A DNA stretch of 64,000 bases from Bradyrhizobium sp. CCGB12 (GCF_024199845.1 NZ_JANADO010000001.1:1922001-1986000); one strand, 5' to 3'; positions 51,321 to 59,813 are shown, numbered from the stretch's first letter. A program made the numbers and translations. The notes: generated by a model from the letters alone, not told the origin.

Positions 51321-53006
51321 GAGGCTGGGCAAGTATTTGTTTGGGCGCGGCTTACGCGGCATATCGGAAAATTGGACGGATTTGGGCTCGGATTGGCGCT
51401 GGAGCGGGCCGTATCCGGGTGATGATGTCGGTGATGTCGGTGATGGCGTTGAGCAGCAAGAGTGCCAAATGCGGAAGCCGGCTTGCCAGATAGGCCATGA
51501 AGGCGTCGAGGCCGAGAATGCTGAGGACTCGGGAGAAATTGTAGCAAAGCGCCATCAGGCTCCATTCGCCACAGACTTTGTCGAAGCCGCGGACGAGGAA
51601 GTGGCGGTAGCCGGCCCGGCATTTGATGGTGCCGAAGGGGTGTTCGGCGAGTTCGGCGCGGCGGCGCATCTGGGCCTCGGCGCCCTGCATCCGCGCGCGA
51701 TGCCGATCCAGCACCGCTTCATGCTCCCAGCGCTGGACGGTGCGCGTCGGGATCTTGACGGTGACACAGCGCGCGCGCAGCGGGCAGGCGTCGCAATCTG
51801 ACTTGCGGCTGACATACCTGATCTCGATCCGGTTGCCGTTGGTCTTGCGACCGTCCGTGGGACGCAGCTGCTTGCCGGCGGGACAGCGATAGACATCCGC
51901 TTCGGCGTCGTAGGCGAACGCCTCATGGCTGATGCGATCCTGCGCTTCGAGCCGCGTGGTTCGCTTGGCCAGCGGAACGTAGGCGGCAATGCCGTTCTCC
52001 TCGCAGTCCTTGAGCGTATGGCCGTTGTAGTAGCCGGTATCGGCGAGAACCGTCAGCGTCTCGACGCCAAGCTCGTCCTTTGCGGCCTTGGCCATGTCGT
52101 AAAGCTGGCCGCTATCGTTGCCGTCGTTGACGACCTCGCTCGCCGCGATCAGAGCGTGCTTGTCGTCGACGCCGATCTGAACGTTATAGCCTGCCACCAC
52201 CTGGCCGTTCTTCGACAACAGGCGGGCATCCGGATCGGTTCGCGACAGCTGCGTCTGCCCGCTCTCCTCCAGTCGTGCCAGATCGGCCTGCAAGCTGGCG
52301 CGCTTGGCCATCAACGCCGCCACCTCTTGTGCGAGGTCTCCGCCGCGACTGCCATCGCCTCCGCCATCCCGCCCCGCGGGTGGACGTTCCACCTCGGCGC
52401 TGTCGTTGGCCTCGAGCGTGGCACCATAGGCTTCAATATCCTGCTCGATCTCCGCCAGCCGCTTGGCGAGCTTGCGCTGCGTTTTGATGCTCGCCTTGCT
52501 GGCGTTGCCATCAAAAAACGCACCGTCGATCGCCACAACCTCTCCGCCAATCAGACCGAGTTCGCGCAGCATCAGCACAAACTCCCGGTTCACCGCCTTG
52601 AGCGTCTTCCAGTTCTCCTGGCGGAACTTGGCGATGGTGCGATAGCCCGGCACCAGGCGCTTCATCAGCCAGATCAGTTCCAGATTGCGCCGGGCTTCGC
52701 GCTCCAGGTTGCGCGACGACCGGATCCGGTTCAGGTAGCCATAAAGATAAAGCTTCAGCAGGTCGGCCGGGTCATAAGGTGGCTGTCCAGCCCCGCCGCT
52801 CGATCCGGCATGGCGGAAGCCAAGCTTCCCGAGGTCAAGCGCTGCAACAAAAGCCTCGATCACCCGAACCGGATTGTCGCCGGCCACATAATCTTCCACC
52901 CGCGCCGGCAGAAGGCTCGGCTGATCCCGCCTGACGCCGGTTTTGAAGGTACGATTCGTCATGCCGAATCCTACCTTCACTCGATGTTAGAATCTTGCCC
53001 AGTCTC
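51321..53006. mobile_element. IS1182-family insertion sequence
   Basis: About 1.69 kb with one transposase gene on the minus strand. Terminal inverted repeats GAGGCTGGGCAAG (51321-51333) and CTTGCCCAGTCTC (52994-53006) agree at 12 of 13 positions. Flanking TTC(G) occurs on both sides (51318-51321 and 53007-53010), a 3-4 base direct repeat consistent with target duplication; ends are uncertain by one base. The element splits a palindromic chromosomal repeat. Confidence 0.88.
51352..52962 (-). CDS. IS1182-family transposase
   Basis: 536 residues of DDE type. N-terminal RDQPSLLPARVEDYVAGDNP and LWLMKRLVPGYRTIAKFR-like block (LIWLMKRLVPGYRTIAKFR) are IS1182 marks. Catalytic residues are likely Asp in VVAIDGAFFDGNAS, Asp in TVLADTGYYNG, and Glu in AEHPFGTIK. 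A four-Cys zinc ribbon-like cluster CDACPLRARCVTV lies at about 400. The gene is intact, no frameshift seen, so the element may be active. A GTG six codons upstream is the alternative start. Confidence 0.94.
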   Translation of the reverse strand: MTNRTFKTGVRRDQPSLLPARVEDYVAGDNPVRVIEAFVAALDLGKLGFRHAGSSGGAGQPPYDPADLLKLYLYGYLNRIRSSRNLEREARRNLELIWLMKRLVPGYRTIAKFRQENWKTLKAVNREFVLMLRELGLIGGEVVAIDGAFFDGNASKASIKTQRKLAKRLAEIEQDIEAYGATLEANDSAEVERPPAGRDGGGDGSRGGDLAQEVAALMAKRASLQADLARLEESGQTQLSRTDPDARLLSKNGQVVAGYNVQIGVDDKHALIAASEVVNDGNDSGQLYDMAKAAKDELGVETLTVLADTGYYNGHTLKDCEENGIAAYVPLAKRTTRLEAQDRISHEAFAYDAEADVYRCPAGKQLRPTDGRKTNGNRIEIRYVSRKSDCDACPLRARCVTVKIPTRTVQRWEHEAVLDRHRARMQGAEAQMRRRAELAEHPFGTIKCRAGYRHFLVRGFDKVCGEWSLMALCYNFSRVLSILGLDAFMAYLASRLPHLALLLLNAITDITDIITRIRPAPAPIRAQIRPIFRYAA

Positions 53007-53130
53007 TTCGCTTCATCCGGGCTACGAAGAATTGTCCGGGAATCTGAACGCGCGATTCAGCTTCGGTTCATGTCGCGACCGCGAAACTTCCTCTGCATCA
53101 CAGGCACGCTGATCCAAGAAGGAAGAAATC

Positions 53131-53409
53131 ATGGAGCGCCGGAACTTTTTGAAACTTGCATTGGGAGTGACGGCGGGAGCCGCTGCCTTTGCCGCGACTG
53201 CGCAGGCCGCGCCGCTGTCCCCGCAGCCGGTCGGTGATCCCGCCCGCATGCCGCAAGGCAATTCCGACGCTCATCCCGCGGTCACCACCAGCGAGGAAGC
53301 CGCCAAGTTGACGCCCGAGCAGGTTCATTGGCATGGGCGCCATCGCGGCTGGGGCCACCGTCATTGGCGCCGGCATCGCCGGCGCTGGCACCGCCGTCAT
53401 CACTGGTAA
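53131..53409 (+). CDS. Tat-exported protein with His/Arg/Trp-rich tail
   Basis: 92 residues. N-terminal ERRNFLKLALGVTAGAAAFA is a twin-arginine signal ending near AQAAP. The middle is Pro/Thr/Ala-rich. The last 27 residues hold 9 His, 10 Arg and 5 Trp (HWHGRHRGWGHRHW and onwards). The tail suggests metal or anionic-surface binding. Not recognised as a named family. AAGGAAGAAA ribosome site present. Confidence 0.75.
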   Translation: MERRNFLKLALGVTAGAAAFAATAQAAPLSPQPVGDPARMPQGNSDAHPAVTTSEEAAKLTPEQVHWHGRHRGWGHRHWRRHRRRWHRRHHW

Positions 53410-53521
53410 GGTCGCGACAGTTCGCGGATGGGACGGGGATCGCCGCTGGCGGTCCCTGTTTCGTTTCTGGAGGAGGCTCCGCCTTCCATGGCGGACGAAT
53501 CGTCGGCGGGGGCGCCAAACG

Positions 53522-53558
53522 AAAATGGCCGCGCAAGCTCATGCCGCGCGGCCATTTT
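53522..53558. terminator. Bidirectional terminator
   Basis: 13-bp perfect stem AAAATGGCCGCGC (53522-53534) / GCGCGGCCATTTT (53546-53558), between convergent small genes; A and T tracts are inside the stem ends, so it serves both strands. Confidence 0.8.
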
Positions 53559-53572
53559 GCTATGTGAAAGGG

Positions 53573-53824
53573 TCAGATCGGACGGCAGCGGCCGGCGTAC
53601 CAGCGGAAGCCGTAGGGGCACACGCGCGCGCGGGGCACCACGACGACCGGAGCCGGAGCGACCACCACCGGGGCGGGACGCACGACGACCGCGCCGCGCA
53701 TCGGACGGCAACCGCCATAGGCGCCGCGATACCAGCCCGGGCCGCAGCCGCCGGCGGCGCTGGCCGCCTCGCTGAAACCGACGACCGCGCTGGCGAGCAT
53801 GACGGCAGCGAACAGATATTTCAT
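53573..53824 (-). CDS. GCG_CRPN-type small secreted protein
   Basis: 83 residues: signal peptide (MKYLFAAVMLASAVVGFS), then GGCGPGWYRGAYGGCRPM, a Val/Pro linker (APVVVAPAPVVVV), and a C-terminal CPYGFRWYAGRCRPI. The paired GxCGPG...GGCRP pattern defines a family of exported Cys-containing proteins in Rhizobiales; four Cys suggest two disulfides. Role is unknown. A GAAGGAAGATC ribosome site precedes ATG. Confidence 0.85.
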   Translation of the reverse strand: MKYLFAAVMLASAVVGFSEAASAAGGCGPGWYRGAYGGCRPMRGAVVVRPAPVVVAPAPVVVVPRARVCPYGFRWYAGRCRPI

Positions 53825-54016
53825 TTGATCTTCCTTCTCGTCCTTGGGGCAGGCTTAGGGGGATGGCGCTTGCGGCGCACAATGAATCAAGAGATACGAT
53901 TCGACACGTTAAAATTGGAGAAACATGCCGACACGTCGCGATCCAAACCTGCCAATCATGACCTGAATGCGGCATGAACGTTCCCCGCATACGGCCTCAG
54001 GCGACGGCGATGGCGC

Positions 54017-54050
54017 TAGAGACCGTTCAGATGAATCTGAATGGTCTCTA
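54017..54050. repeat. Perfect hairpin TAGAGACCGTTCAG
   Basis: 14-base arms TAGAGACCGTTCAG / CTGAATGGTCTCTA pair with one G-T position around ATGAAT, immediately before a dispersed GCGTTTTC-type repeat. Confidence 0.7.
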
Positions 54051-54065
54051 GATTCTTTGGCTTTG

Positions 54066-54116
54066 ACGCGTTTTCTTGTCGCGAACCGGTATCCACTTCG
54101 CTCGAAAACGCTCTAG
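54066..54116. repeat. GCGTTTTC...GAAAACGC dispersed repeat
   Basis: GCGTTTTC (54068-54075) and GAAAACGC (54104-54111) flank CGCGAACCGGTATCCACTTC. This is a unit I recognise as widely scattered in Bradyrhizobium genomes (from memory). It overlaps the end of the next gene by a few bases. Confidence 0.6.
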
Positions 54117-55123
54117 CGGCCAAGAAAGCCCAGCACCAGCTCCCTGTACTTCTCCGGCGCCTCCAGGAAGACGAGATGGCCGGTGTCCGGTATCACCTCG
54201 GCTCGCGCGTTCGGCATCTTCGCGGCCAGTGCCTTCGCCAGTTCGGCGTTCTGCCCCATCTTGGCGCGCAGCGCCTCCGGCGCGTTCGGTCGTCCTGGCG
54301 CGTTGTGGTCGTCGGCGCCCATCACGAACAGCGTGGGCAGGGTGATGAGCGGGATCTCGTGCGCCACCGGTTCGCGATAGATCATCTGGCCGGAGTTGAC
54401 GAAGGCGCGCAGCCAGCGCGGATAGTCAGGGCTGCCCTTGATGTTGAAACGGGCATCGATGAACGGGGTGATCGCCTCCGGCGGCAGCTTGATCGCGTAG
54501 TTGGTCTGGAGCTGCTTGCGATAGCCCTCCGCGGTGAGCTTGTCCTCGGTCTCGATCATCTTTTCCGTCGGCGTCGGCGGCACGTAGAGGCGGTAGTCCT
54601 CGAGTCCGATCGGTGCAGTCAGCACCAGATGGGCGACGCGGTCGGGGTAGGCGCGGGCGATGCGCACGCCCAGCATGCCGCCGAGCGAATGGGCGACGAT
54701 CTCGGCCCTGTCGATCTTGAGGTGATCGAGCAGCGCGATGGTGTTGCGCGCCAGATTGTCGAAGTGGAGCTCGCCGGCCGGCTTGGATGATTTGCCGAAG
54801 CCGATCTGGTCCGGCACGACGACGCGAAAGCCGGCCTCGCCCAGCATCTTGATCACGGGCGCCCAGTAGCTCGACGGGAAATTGCGCCCGTGCAACAGCA
54901 CCACGGTGCGGCCGTTCGGCAGCGCGGGTGCCACGTCCATATAGGCCATGCTGAGCTGCTCGCCGTCGTTGACCAGCGGCAGGAGGTGTACGGGATAGGG
55001 ATAGGCAAAGCCTTCGAGCGCGATGCCATAGGGTTCGCGCGGCGCGGTGTCGGCAGCGTTGGCGAAGGAGAGCGGGGCGGTGAGGAGGACTGCGGCGAGC
55101 GCGGCCGGGAGGATGCGGTTCAT
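54113..55123 (-). CDS. Secreted alpha/beta hydrolase
   Basis: 336 residues, signal peptide MNRILPAALAAVLLTAPLS cut near ANAA. The HGRNFPSSYW oxyanion block, nucleophile elbow AHSLGGM, and C-terminal DTGHLVFLEAPEKY (catalytic His) are complete. Typical periplasmic haloperoxidase/esterase-like fold; substrate unknown. An upstream in-frame codon is in the palindromic repeat and is rejected. Confidence 0.88.
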   Translation of the reverse strand: MNRILPAALAAVLLTAPLSFANAADTAPREPYGIALEGFAYPYPVHLLPLVNDGEQLSMAYMDVAPALPNGRTVVLLHGRNFPSSYWAPVIKMLGEAGFRVVVPDQIGFGKSSKPAGELHFDNLARNTIALLDHLKIDRAEIVAHSLGGMLGVRIARAYPDRVAHLVLTAPIGLEDYRLYVPPTPTEKMIETEDKLTAEGYRKQLQTNYAIKLPPEAITPFIDARFNIKGSPDYPRWLRAFVNSGQMIYREPVAHEIPLITLPTLFVMGADDHNAPGRPNAPEALRAKMGQNAELAKALAAKMPNARAEVIPDTGHLVFLEAPEKYRELVLGFLGR

Positions 55124-55144
55124 GGGGGTCTCGTGTTTGGAGCC

Positions 55145-55222
55145 GTCATTCCGGGGCGCGCGCAGCGCGAGCCCGGAACCTCGAGATTCCGGGTTCGGCT
55201 CTGCCGAGCCGCCCCGGAATGA
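55145..55222. repeat. GTCATTCCGGGGC palindrome
   Basis: GTCATTCCGGGGC at 55145 and GCCCCGGAATGA ending 55222 form the outer arms; GAGCCCGGAACC / GGTTCGGCTC-like inner arms. Followed at 55240-55266 by GGCCGGGTCAAGCCCGACCA, related to the repeat at 42545. Confidence 0.75.
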
Positions 55223-55317
55223 GGGAGGCCATAAACGCGCGGATGGCCGGGTCAAGCCCGACCATGACGAGACCATCCATTCACACGCAAACGTGCGATT
55301 TCACGCAGCTTGCGTGA

Positions 55318-56016
55318 TCAATCCTTCCCGTCGCCGAACAGCGCGGCGAACTGCTTCTCGCCGGCGCGGGTGAAATTCACGACGCGGCTGCCGGGGGTGG
55401 CATCGCGCGCGGCCCATTTGAGTTCGGCGAAGCGCTGCATCATCGCGGCGCCCAGCGTGCCGGCGAGATGGTGCCGCCGCTCACTCCAGTCGAGGCAGGC
55501 CTTGCATACCGGCCGGCGAGGATGGGTGAGCATATCAGGCGAGATCTGCAAATGCTTGGCGAGGAAGCGCTCGCCCTCGGCCGTGAGCTCGATCTCCTGC
55601 TTCTTCTGCCTGACCAACTGCCGCGCCCGCATGGTGTCGAGCATCTGCACGCCGAGATCGCCGGCGAGATGGTCGTAGCAGATCCGCGCGCGCCGCAGCG
55701 CCGGATCCTTCGGGCCGGTGCGCACCCGCATGTGGCCGGTCCGCGCGGCAAGCCCCGCCAGGCCCTCGAGCACACCGGCGACGTCGTCATCGGTGAGGCG
55801 ATAATAACGATGCCGGCCCTGCTTCTCCGGCTCGACGAGGCCGCCGGCCTCGAGCTTCGAAAGGTGGGAGCTCGCGGTCTGCGGCGTAATGCCGGCCTCC
55901 TGCGCCAGCTCGCTCGCGGTCAGCGCGCGGCCGTTCATCAGCGCGGTGAGCATGTTGGCGCGGGCGGGATCGCCGACCAGCGAAGCGACCATGGCGATGT
56001 CGGGACCTGATTTCAT
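55318..56016 (-). CDS. ArsR-family winged-helix regulator with C-terminal CxxC domain
   Basis: 232 residues, twice the usual ArsR length. Residues 15-85 show the HTH: LTASELAQEAGITPQTASSH followed by KLEAGGLVEPEKQGRHRYYRL. The extra C-terminal half has PVCKACLDWSERRHHLAG with a CxxC motif that could bind metal or sense redox. The target is unknown; it lies between a secreted hydrolase and a monooxygenase-type pair. Start at 56016 (MKSGPDIAM). Confidence 0.88.
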   Translation of the reverse strand: MKSGPDIAMVASLVGDPARANMLTALMNGRALTASELAQEAGITPQTASSHLSKLEAGGLVEPEKQGRHRYYRLTDDDVAGVLEGLAGLAARTGHMRVRTGPKDPALRRARICYDHLAGDLGVQMLDTMRARQLVRQKKQEIELTAEGERFLAKHLQISPDMLTHPRRPVCKACLDWSERRHHLAGTLGAAMMQRFAELKWAARDATPGSRVVNFTRAGEKQFAALFGDGKD

Positions 56017-56113
56017 GCTTCGATGGTAGCCGAAGCATCGCGGTCGGGCAAGCGCGTAGCGTGTTGCCACATCGTCGTTGCGAACGAACGCCGAAGCAAA
56101 ATCCACCGCGGAT

Positions 56114-56218
56114 TCCTCATCCTGAGGAGCGCGCCCTTGCGCGCGTCTCGAAGGATGAAGGCCTGGCCGGTGGCCTCGCCCTTCGAGGCGCGCGTTCCGC
56201 GCTCCTCAGGGTGAGGAT
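56114..56218. repeat. TCCTCATCCTGAGGAGCGCG palindrome
   Basis: TCCTCATCCTGAGGAGCGCG at 56114 and GCGCTCCTCAGGGTGAGGA ending about 56217 form outer arms; CTCGAAGGATGAAGGC / GCCTCGCCCTTCGAGG form the inner stem. A long hairpin in the spacer upstream of the NIPSNAP gene. Confidence 0.75.
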
Positions 56219-56272
56219 CTGGTTTCGGTGATTGCGTTTGTGCAACGACGATGCGGAAACACAGGAGCCATC

Positions 56273-56581
56273 ATGTCCGTCACCGTCTTCATCCGCTACC
56301 AGCTCGATCCGTTCAAGCGCGCGCAGTTCGAGGAATACTCGAAACGCTGGCTCACCATCATCCCGAAATGCGGCGGTGACCTGATCGGCTATTTCATGCC
56401 GCATGAGGGCACCAACAACATTGCGTTTGCGCTGATCACCTTCGAGAGTCTGGCGGCGTATGAAGCCTATCGTGCGCGGCTGCGGCAGGACGCGGAAGGC
56501 ATAGCGAACTTTCATTTCGCCGAGGAAAACAAGTTCATTCTCGCAGAAGAGCGCACCTTCCTGCGTAAGGTGGTATTGTAG
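56273..56581 (+). CDS. NIPSNAP-family protein
   Basis: 102 residues. [40 protein letters not shown] and AYRARLRQD are the NIPSNAP pattern (ferredoxin-like dimeric barrel). Function is unknown in bacteria. The ATG after ACAGGAG is the start. The next gene begins 29 bases downstream. Confidence 0.88.
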   Translation: MSVTVFIRYQLDPFKRAQFEEYSKRWLTIIPKCGGDLIGYFMPHEGTNNIAFALITFESLAAYEAYRARLRQDAEGIANFHFAEENKFILAEERTFLRKVVL

Positions 56582-56610
56582 GCCACGACATCGTTCGCAG
56601 GAGACCGCCC

Positions 56611-56961
56611 ATGATCGCCGTGATCTTCGAAGTCTGGCCGAAGCCGGAGCACCGCCAGGACTATTTCGACCTCGCGGCCGACCTGAAGCCACTGCTGCAA
56701 ACCATCGACGGCTTCATCTCGGTCGAGCGCTTCGAAAGCCTGACCGAGAAGGGCAAGATCCTGTCGGTGTCGTTCTGGCGCGACGAGACGGCGGTCGAGG
56801 CCTGGCGCAACACGATGGAACATCGGCGCACCCAGGCCAAGGGCAGGGCGAAGATATTCGCCGACTATCATCTGCGCATCGCCAGCGTCATCCGAGACTA
56901 CGGCATGACGGATCGAGACGAGGCGCCGAAGGACAGCCGTGCGGTGCACGACGCCGGTTAG
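56611..56961 (+). CDS. Antibiotic biosynthesis monooxygenase-like protein
   Basis: 116 residues: AVIFEVWPKPEHRQDYFDLA, DGFISVERFESLTEKGKILS and FWRDETAVEAWRNT match the ABM fold. An ABM domain often cleaves polyaromatic or heme-like substrates or has no enzyme role. Co-transcribed with the NIPSNAP gene. Confidence 0.88.
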   Translation: MIAVIFEVWPKPEHRQDYFDLAADLKPLLQTIDGFISVERFESLTEKGKILSVSFWRDETAVEAWRNTMEHRRTQAKGRAKIFADYHLRIASVIRDYGMTDRDEAPKDSRAVHDAG

Positions 56962-57132
56962 CCGCCAGCACTATTCAATCTATGGTGGACATCTTGCACA
57001 GGTTGTGAGATGTCTATGCCGCGCTCGTCATTTTATTTGGAGCGCGTGCAGTTGATAGTTTGAAATTGATTTCAATCCGCCCCTTTTGATGGGCGGTCAA
57101 AATGCGCCGAGCGTCAGAGCGAGGTGTTTGAT

Positions 57133-57861
57133 ATGACCATTTTTGTTGGGCCTCCGTCCCTTGCCATTCGAAACAAGCCGATCACGAATGAACTGAGAAG
57201 CGTGTTGAACACCGCCGCTGAAGCTGCAGGTGTCGACACAATCCGGATTACGTCGGGCGGACAGGATGCGCTCGGTCACGGCACCCGCCGCACCGGATCC
57301 ACCCGCCACGACCTCGGACGCGCGGCCGATTTGCAATGCGTCGTCGGTGGTCAGGCGCTGACGTTCACCGACGAAGCGGCTCCGCCGGGCATCTTGCGTT
57401 TCGTGATGGCCGCGGCTGCAGCTGGCGCCATCGGCATCGGCGCAGGCGTCGGCTACATGGGCAACCGGACGATCCACGTCGGCTTCGGCACCTCCGTCAA
57501 CGACCACAACAGGCTGACCTGGGGGGTCGGAGGCCGATCGGCCACCGCCCCGCAATGGTTGCGCGATGCGGCGCAGGATGGCTGGGATGGAGGAGGGCCC
57601 ATGTTGCCGCCGGCGTCGGCTGACGAAGCCATTCATCCCGGGCGTTACGCGGTGATGGCGCGCGACGGCCTGAAGCTGCGTGGTGGCCCGGGCACGAATT
57701 TCGGGTCGGACAGAACGCTGCCCGCTGGGACCGAGCTGAAGGTCGTCGCCGTCTCCAACGTCGATCCCGCCTGGGTCCGCGTCGATCTCGAGGATGACGG
57801 TCTGCTCGACGGTTACGTCTTTGCAGCCTTTCTCGCCGCGGTCGAAGCTGCGCCGGCTTGA
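57133..57861 (+). CDS. Putative peptidoglycan peptidase (M15-like) with SH3 domain
   Basis: 242 residues. Residues 50-120 show GSTRHDLGRAADL (Ser56, His59, Asp66) and a second histidine at 115 (TIHVGFG), the zinc-site arrangement of VanY/M15-type D-alanyl peptidases. Residues 169-235 form a bacterial SH3 domain that is 75 percent identical (50 of 67) to the one in the next gene. There is no signal peptide, so export would need another route. ATG 57133 has a GAGG ribosome site; GTG 57124 is the alternative. Enzyme activity is inferred. Confidence 0.75.
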   Translation: MTIFVGPPSLAIRNKPITNELRSVLNTAAEAAGVDTIRITSGGQDALGHGTRRTGSTRHDLGRAADLQCVVGGQALTFTDEAAPPGILRFVMAAAAAGAIGIGAGVGYMGNRTIHVGFGTSVNDHNRLTWGVGGRSATAPQWLRDAAQDGWDGGGPMLPPASADEAIHPGRYAVMARDGLKLRGGPGTNFGSDRTLPAGTELKVVAVSNVDPAWVRVDLEDDGLLDGYVFAAFLAAVEAAPA

Positions 57862-57909
57862 GACGACTGACGAGGCCCATCGATTCCATGTTCAGCGACG
57901 GAGTTCATC

Positions 57910-58860
57910 ATGGTGAGCGTCGACGATATCAGGTGGTTCAAGCAGCATTTTCGCACGCAGATCGAGGCAGCCTTGCCGGGCACGCCCCTGGACGTCGACA
58001 TGATCGTTGCGATCGCGTGCCAGGAAACGGGCTACATCTGGTCCGTGCTCCGCAAGAAGAACCTTCCGCTCGATCGTGTCCTCGCGCTCTGCGTCGGCGA
58101 CACCATCGATTTCCAGGGGCCGGGCAGGGGACGGCAAGCCTTCCCGCGCAACAAGGCGCTCCTGCTGGCCGAGACCAATGGGCAGGGGATGTTCGACATC
58201 GCACGCGATGCCCTGGAGCAGATGTCAGCCTTCGTCCGTGGCTACGAGCGTGCCGTCGCCAATCCTGACAAGTTCTGCCACGGATTTGGAGTGTTTCAGC
58301 GCGATCTTCAGTTCTTCAAGGACGATCCGGACTACTTTCTCGAACGGCGCTACGAGAATTTCGCCGATACGCTCGCGCAATGCCTTGGGGAATTGAGGCG
58401 CGGGCTGAAGAAGCTCGGCTTTCAGTCGAGGACGAGCCTGACTGATCTCGAATTCTGCGCGGTCGCCATCGCCTACAACACCGGTGGCTTCAATCCGGCG
58501 AAAGGTTTGAAGCAAGGCCACAAGGATGACAGCGGGAAATATTACGGCGAGCAGATCTTCGACTTTCTGACGTTGTCGCGGACGGTCGACGGCGCTGAGG
58601 TGTTGGCGCCGGGACGTTACGTCGTGATGGCCCGCGGCGGCCTGAAGCTGCGTGGCGGCCCGGGGACGAACTTTGCCTCGGAAAAGACCCTTCCGCTCGG
58701 CAGCGAATTGGACGTCGTCGAGACCAGCAGCCTGGATTCGACCTGGGTGCGGGTGGACCTGGAAGGCGACGGCCTTCTCGACGGTTACGTGTTTGCAAGC
58801 TTCCTCTCGCCGGCCCAGCAACATATGGCCTCACGAGAGGACGTCCCCGAGCCGGCCTGA
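57910..58860 (+). CDS. Putative lytic-transglycosylase/lysozyme-like protein with SH3 domain
   Basis: 316 residues. MIVAIACQETGYIWSVLRK holds a candidate catalytic Glu39, and CAVAIAYNTGGFNPAKGLKQ is the helical-fold signature of goose-type or SLT lysozymes. The C-terminal SH3 domain (about 233-300: VMARGGLKLRGGPGTNF, WVRVDLEGDGLLDGYVFASF) is a near-copy of that in the preceding gene. There is no signal peptide. The gap between the genes is 48 bases. Together they look like a two-enzyme cell-wall module. Confidence 0.72.
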   Translation: MVSVDDIRWFKQHFRTQIEAALPGTPLDVDMIVAIACQETGYIWSVLRKKNLPLDRVLALCVGDTIDFQGPGRGRQAFPRNKALLLAETNGQGMFDIARDALEQMSAFVRGYERAVANPDKFCHGFGVFQRDLQFFKDDPDYFLERRYENFADTLAQCLGELRRGLKKLGFQSRTSLTDLEFCAVAIAYNTGGFNPAKGLKQGHKDDSGKYYGEQIFDFLTLSRTVDGAEVLAPGRYVVMARGGLKLRGGPGTNFASEKTLPLGSELDVVETSSLDSTWVRVDLEGDGLLDGYVFASFLSPAQQHMASREDVPEPA

Positions 58861-58991
58861 CGCGGTCGGTTCGTCGAGCGTAGTCCGCCGCCATCTTTGG
58901 TGGACGAAGAAACACACGAGCTGCGGCGCACTGGCGGTCGTCGCTGCGCATCCCCATTTCTGCGGCGAGCCATCGTCATGGGGAGAAAAAC

Positions 58992-59801
58992 ATGCACGTC
59001 ACGACCGCGGACAAGCGCGCGACATTCAGGAAGATGCACGAGAGCGGCTGTTTCATCCTGCCCAATCCGGTCGACGTCGGCAGCGCGAAAGCGTTGCAGC
59101 ATCTCGGCTTCAAGGCGATCGCGTCATCGAGTGCGGGCTTTGCCTGGACCATCGGCAAGGCCGACAACCGTGTCACCGTCGAGGACGTCTGTCAGCATCT
59201 GGCAGCATTGAGCTCGGCGGTCGACATTCCCGTGAACGCGGATTTCGAGGGTGGCTTTGCAGTCGAGCCCGACAAGGTCGCCGACAATGTCGAGCGCTGT
59301 GTGCGTACCGGCGTGGCCGGCCTGTCGATCGAGGATTCCACTGGCGACAAGGCCAAGCCGCTCTACGACCGCGCGCTCGCGGTCGAGCGGATCGAGGCTT
59401 CGCGCAAGGCGATCGGCGATAGCGGCACGCTGCTGGTCGGCCGGTGTGAAGCTTATCTGTGGGGTGTCACCGACCTCAAGCTCGTCATCGACAGGCTCAG
59501 CGCCTACGCGGACGCCGGCGCCGACTGCCTCTATGCGCCGGGTCTGAAGAGCCGCGAGGACATCGCCGCGGTGGTGAAGGCGGTGCATCCGAAGCCGTTC
59601 AACCTCCTGATCGGCGGTTCCGGTCTGTCGCTTCAGGAAGCCGCCGATCTCGGCGTCCGCCGGATCAGCGTCGGCGGCTCGCTCGCCCGCGCCGCCTGGG
59701 GCGGCTTCATGCGCGCGGCGAAGGAGATGGCAGAGCAGGGGACCTTCGCCGAGCTCGGCAACGGCTATTCCGGCGGCGAGCTCAACAAGATGTTCAGCTA
59801 G
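58992..59801 (+). CDS. Isocitrate lyase/PEP mutase family protein
   Basis: 269 residues. FILPNPVDVGSAKALQHLGF, ADFEGGFA, SIEDSTGD and KPFNLLIGGS belong to the PEP mutase/methylisocitrate lyase barrel with metal-binding Asp/Glu in the DF and ED strands. It could cleave 2-methylisocitrate-like or oxaloacetate-type acids; the lyase signature KKCGH is absent, so it is not isocitrate lyase itself. AGGGGAGAAAA-like ribosome site precedes ATG. Confidence 0.9.
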   Translation: MHVTTADKRATFRKMHESGCFILPNPVDVGSAKALQHLGFKAIASSSAGFAWTIGKADNRVTVEDVCQHLAALSSAVDIPVNADFEGGFAVEPDKVADNVERCVRTGVAGLSIEDSTGDKAKPLYDRALAVERIEASRKAIGDSGTLLVGRCEAYLWGVTDLKLVIDRLSAYADAGADCLYAPGLKSREDIAAVVKAVHPKPFNLLIGGSGLSLQEAADLGVRRISVGGSLARAAWGGFMRAAKEMAEQGTFAELGNGYSGGELNKMFS

Positions 59802-59813
59802 GCGAACGAAGAG

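Noticed and set aside
57133..58860. Toxin-immunity operon around the SH3 hydrolases
   Set aside because: No immunity-like membrane or periplasmic gene is next to them; the following gene is a PEP mutase-family enzyme.
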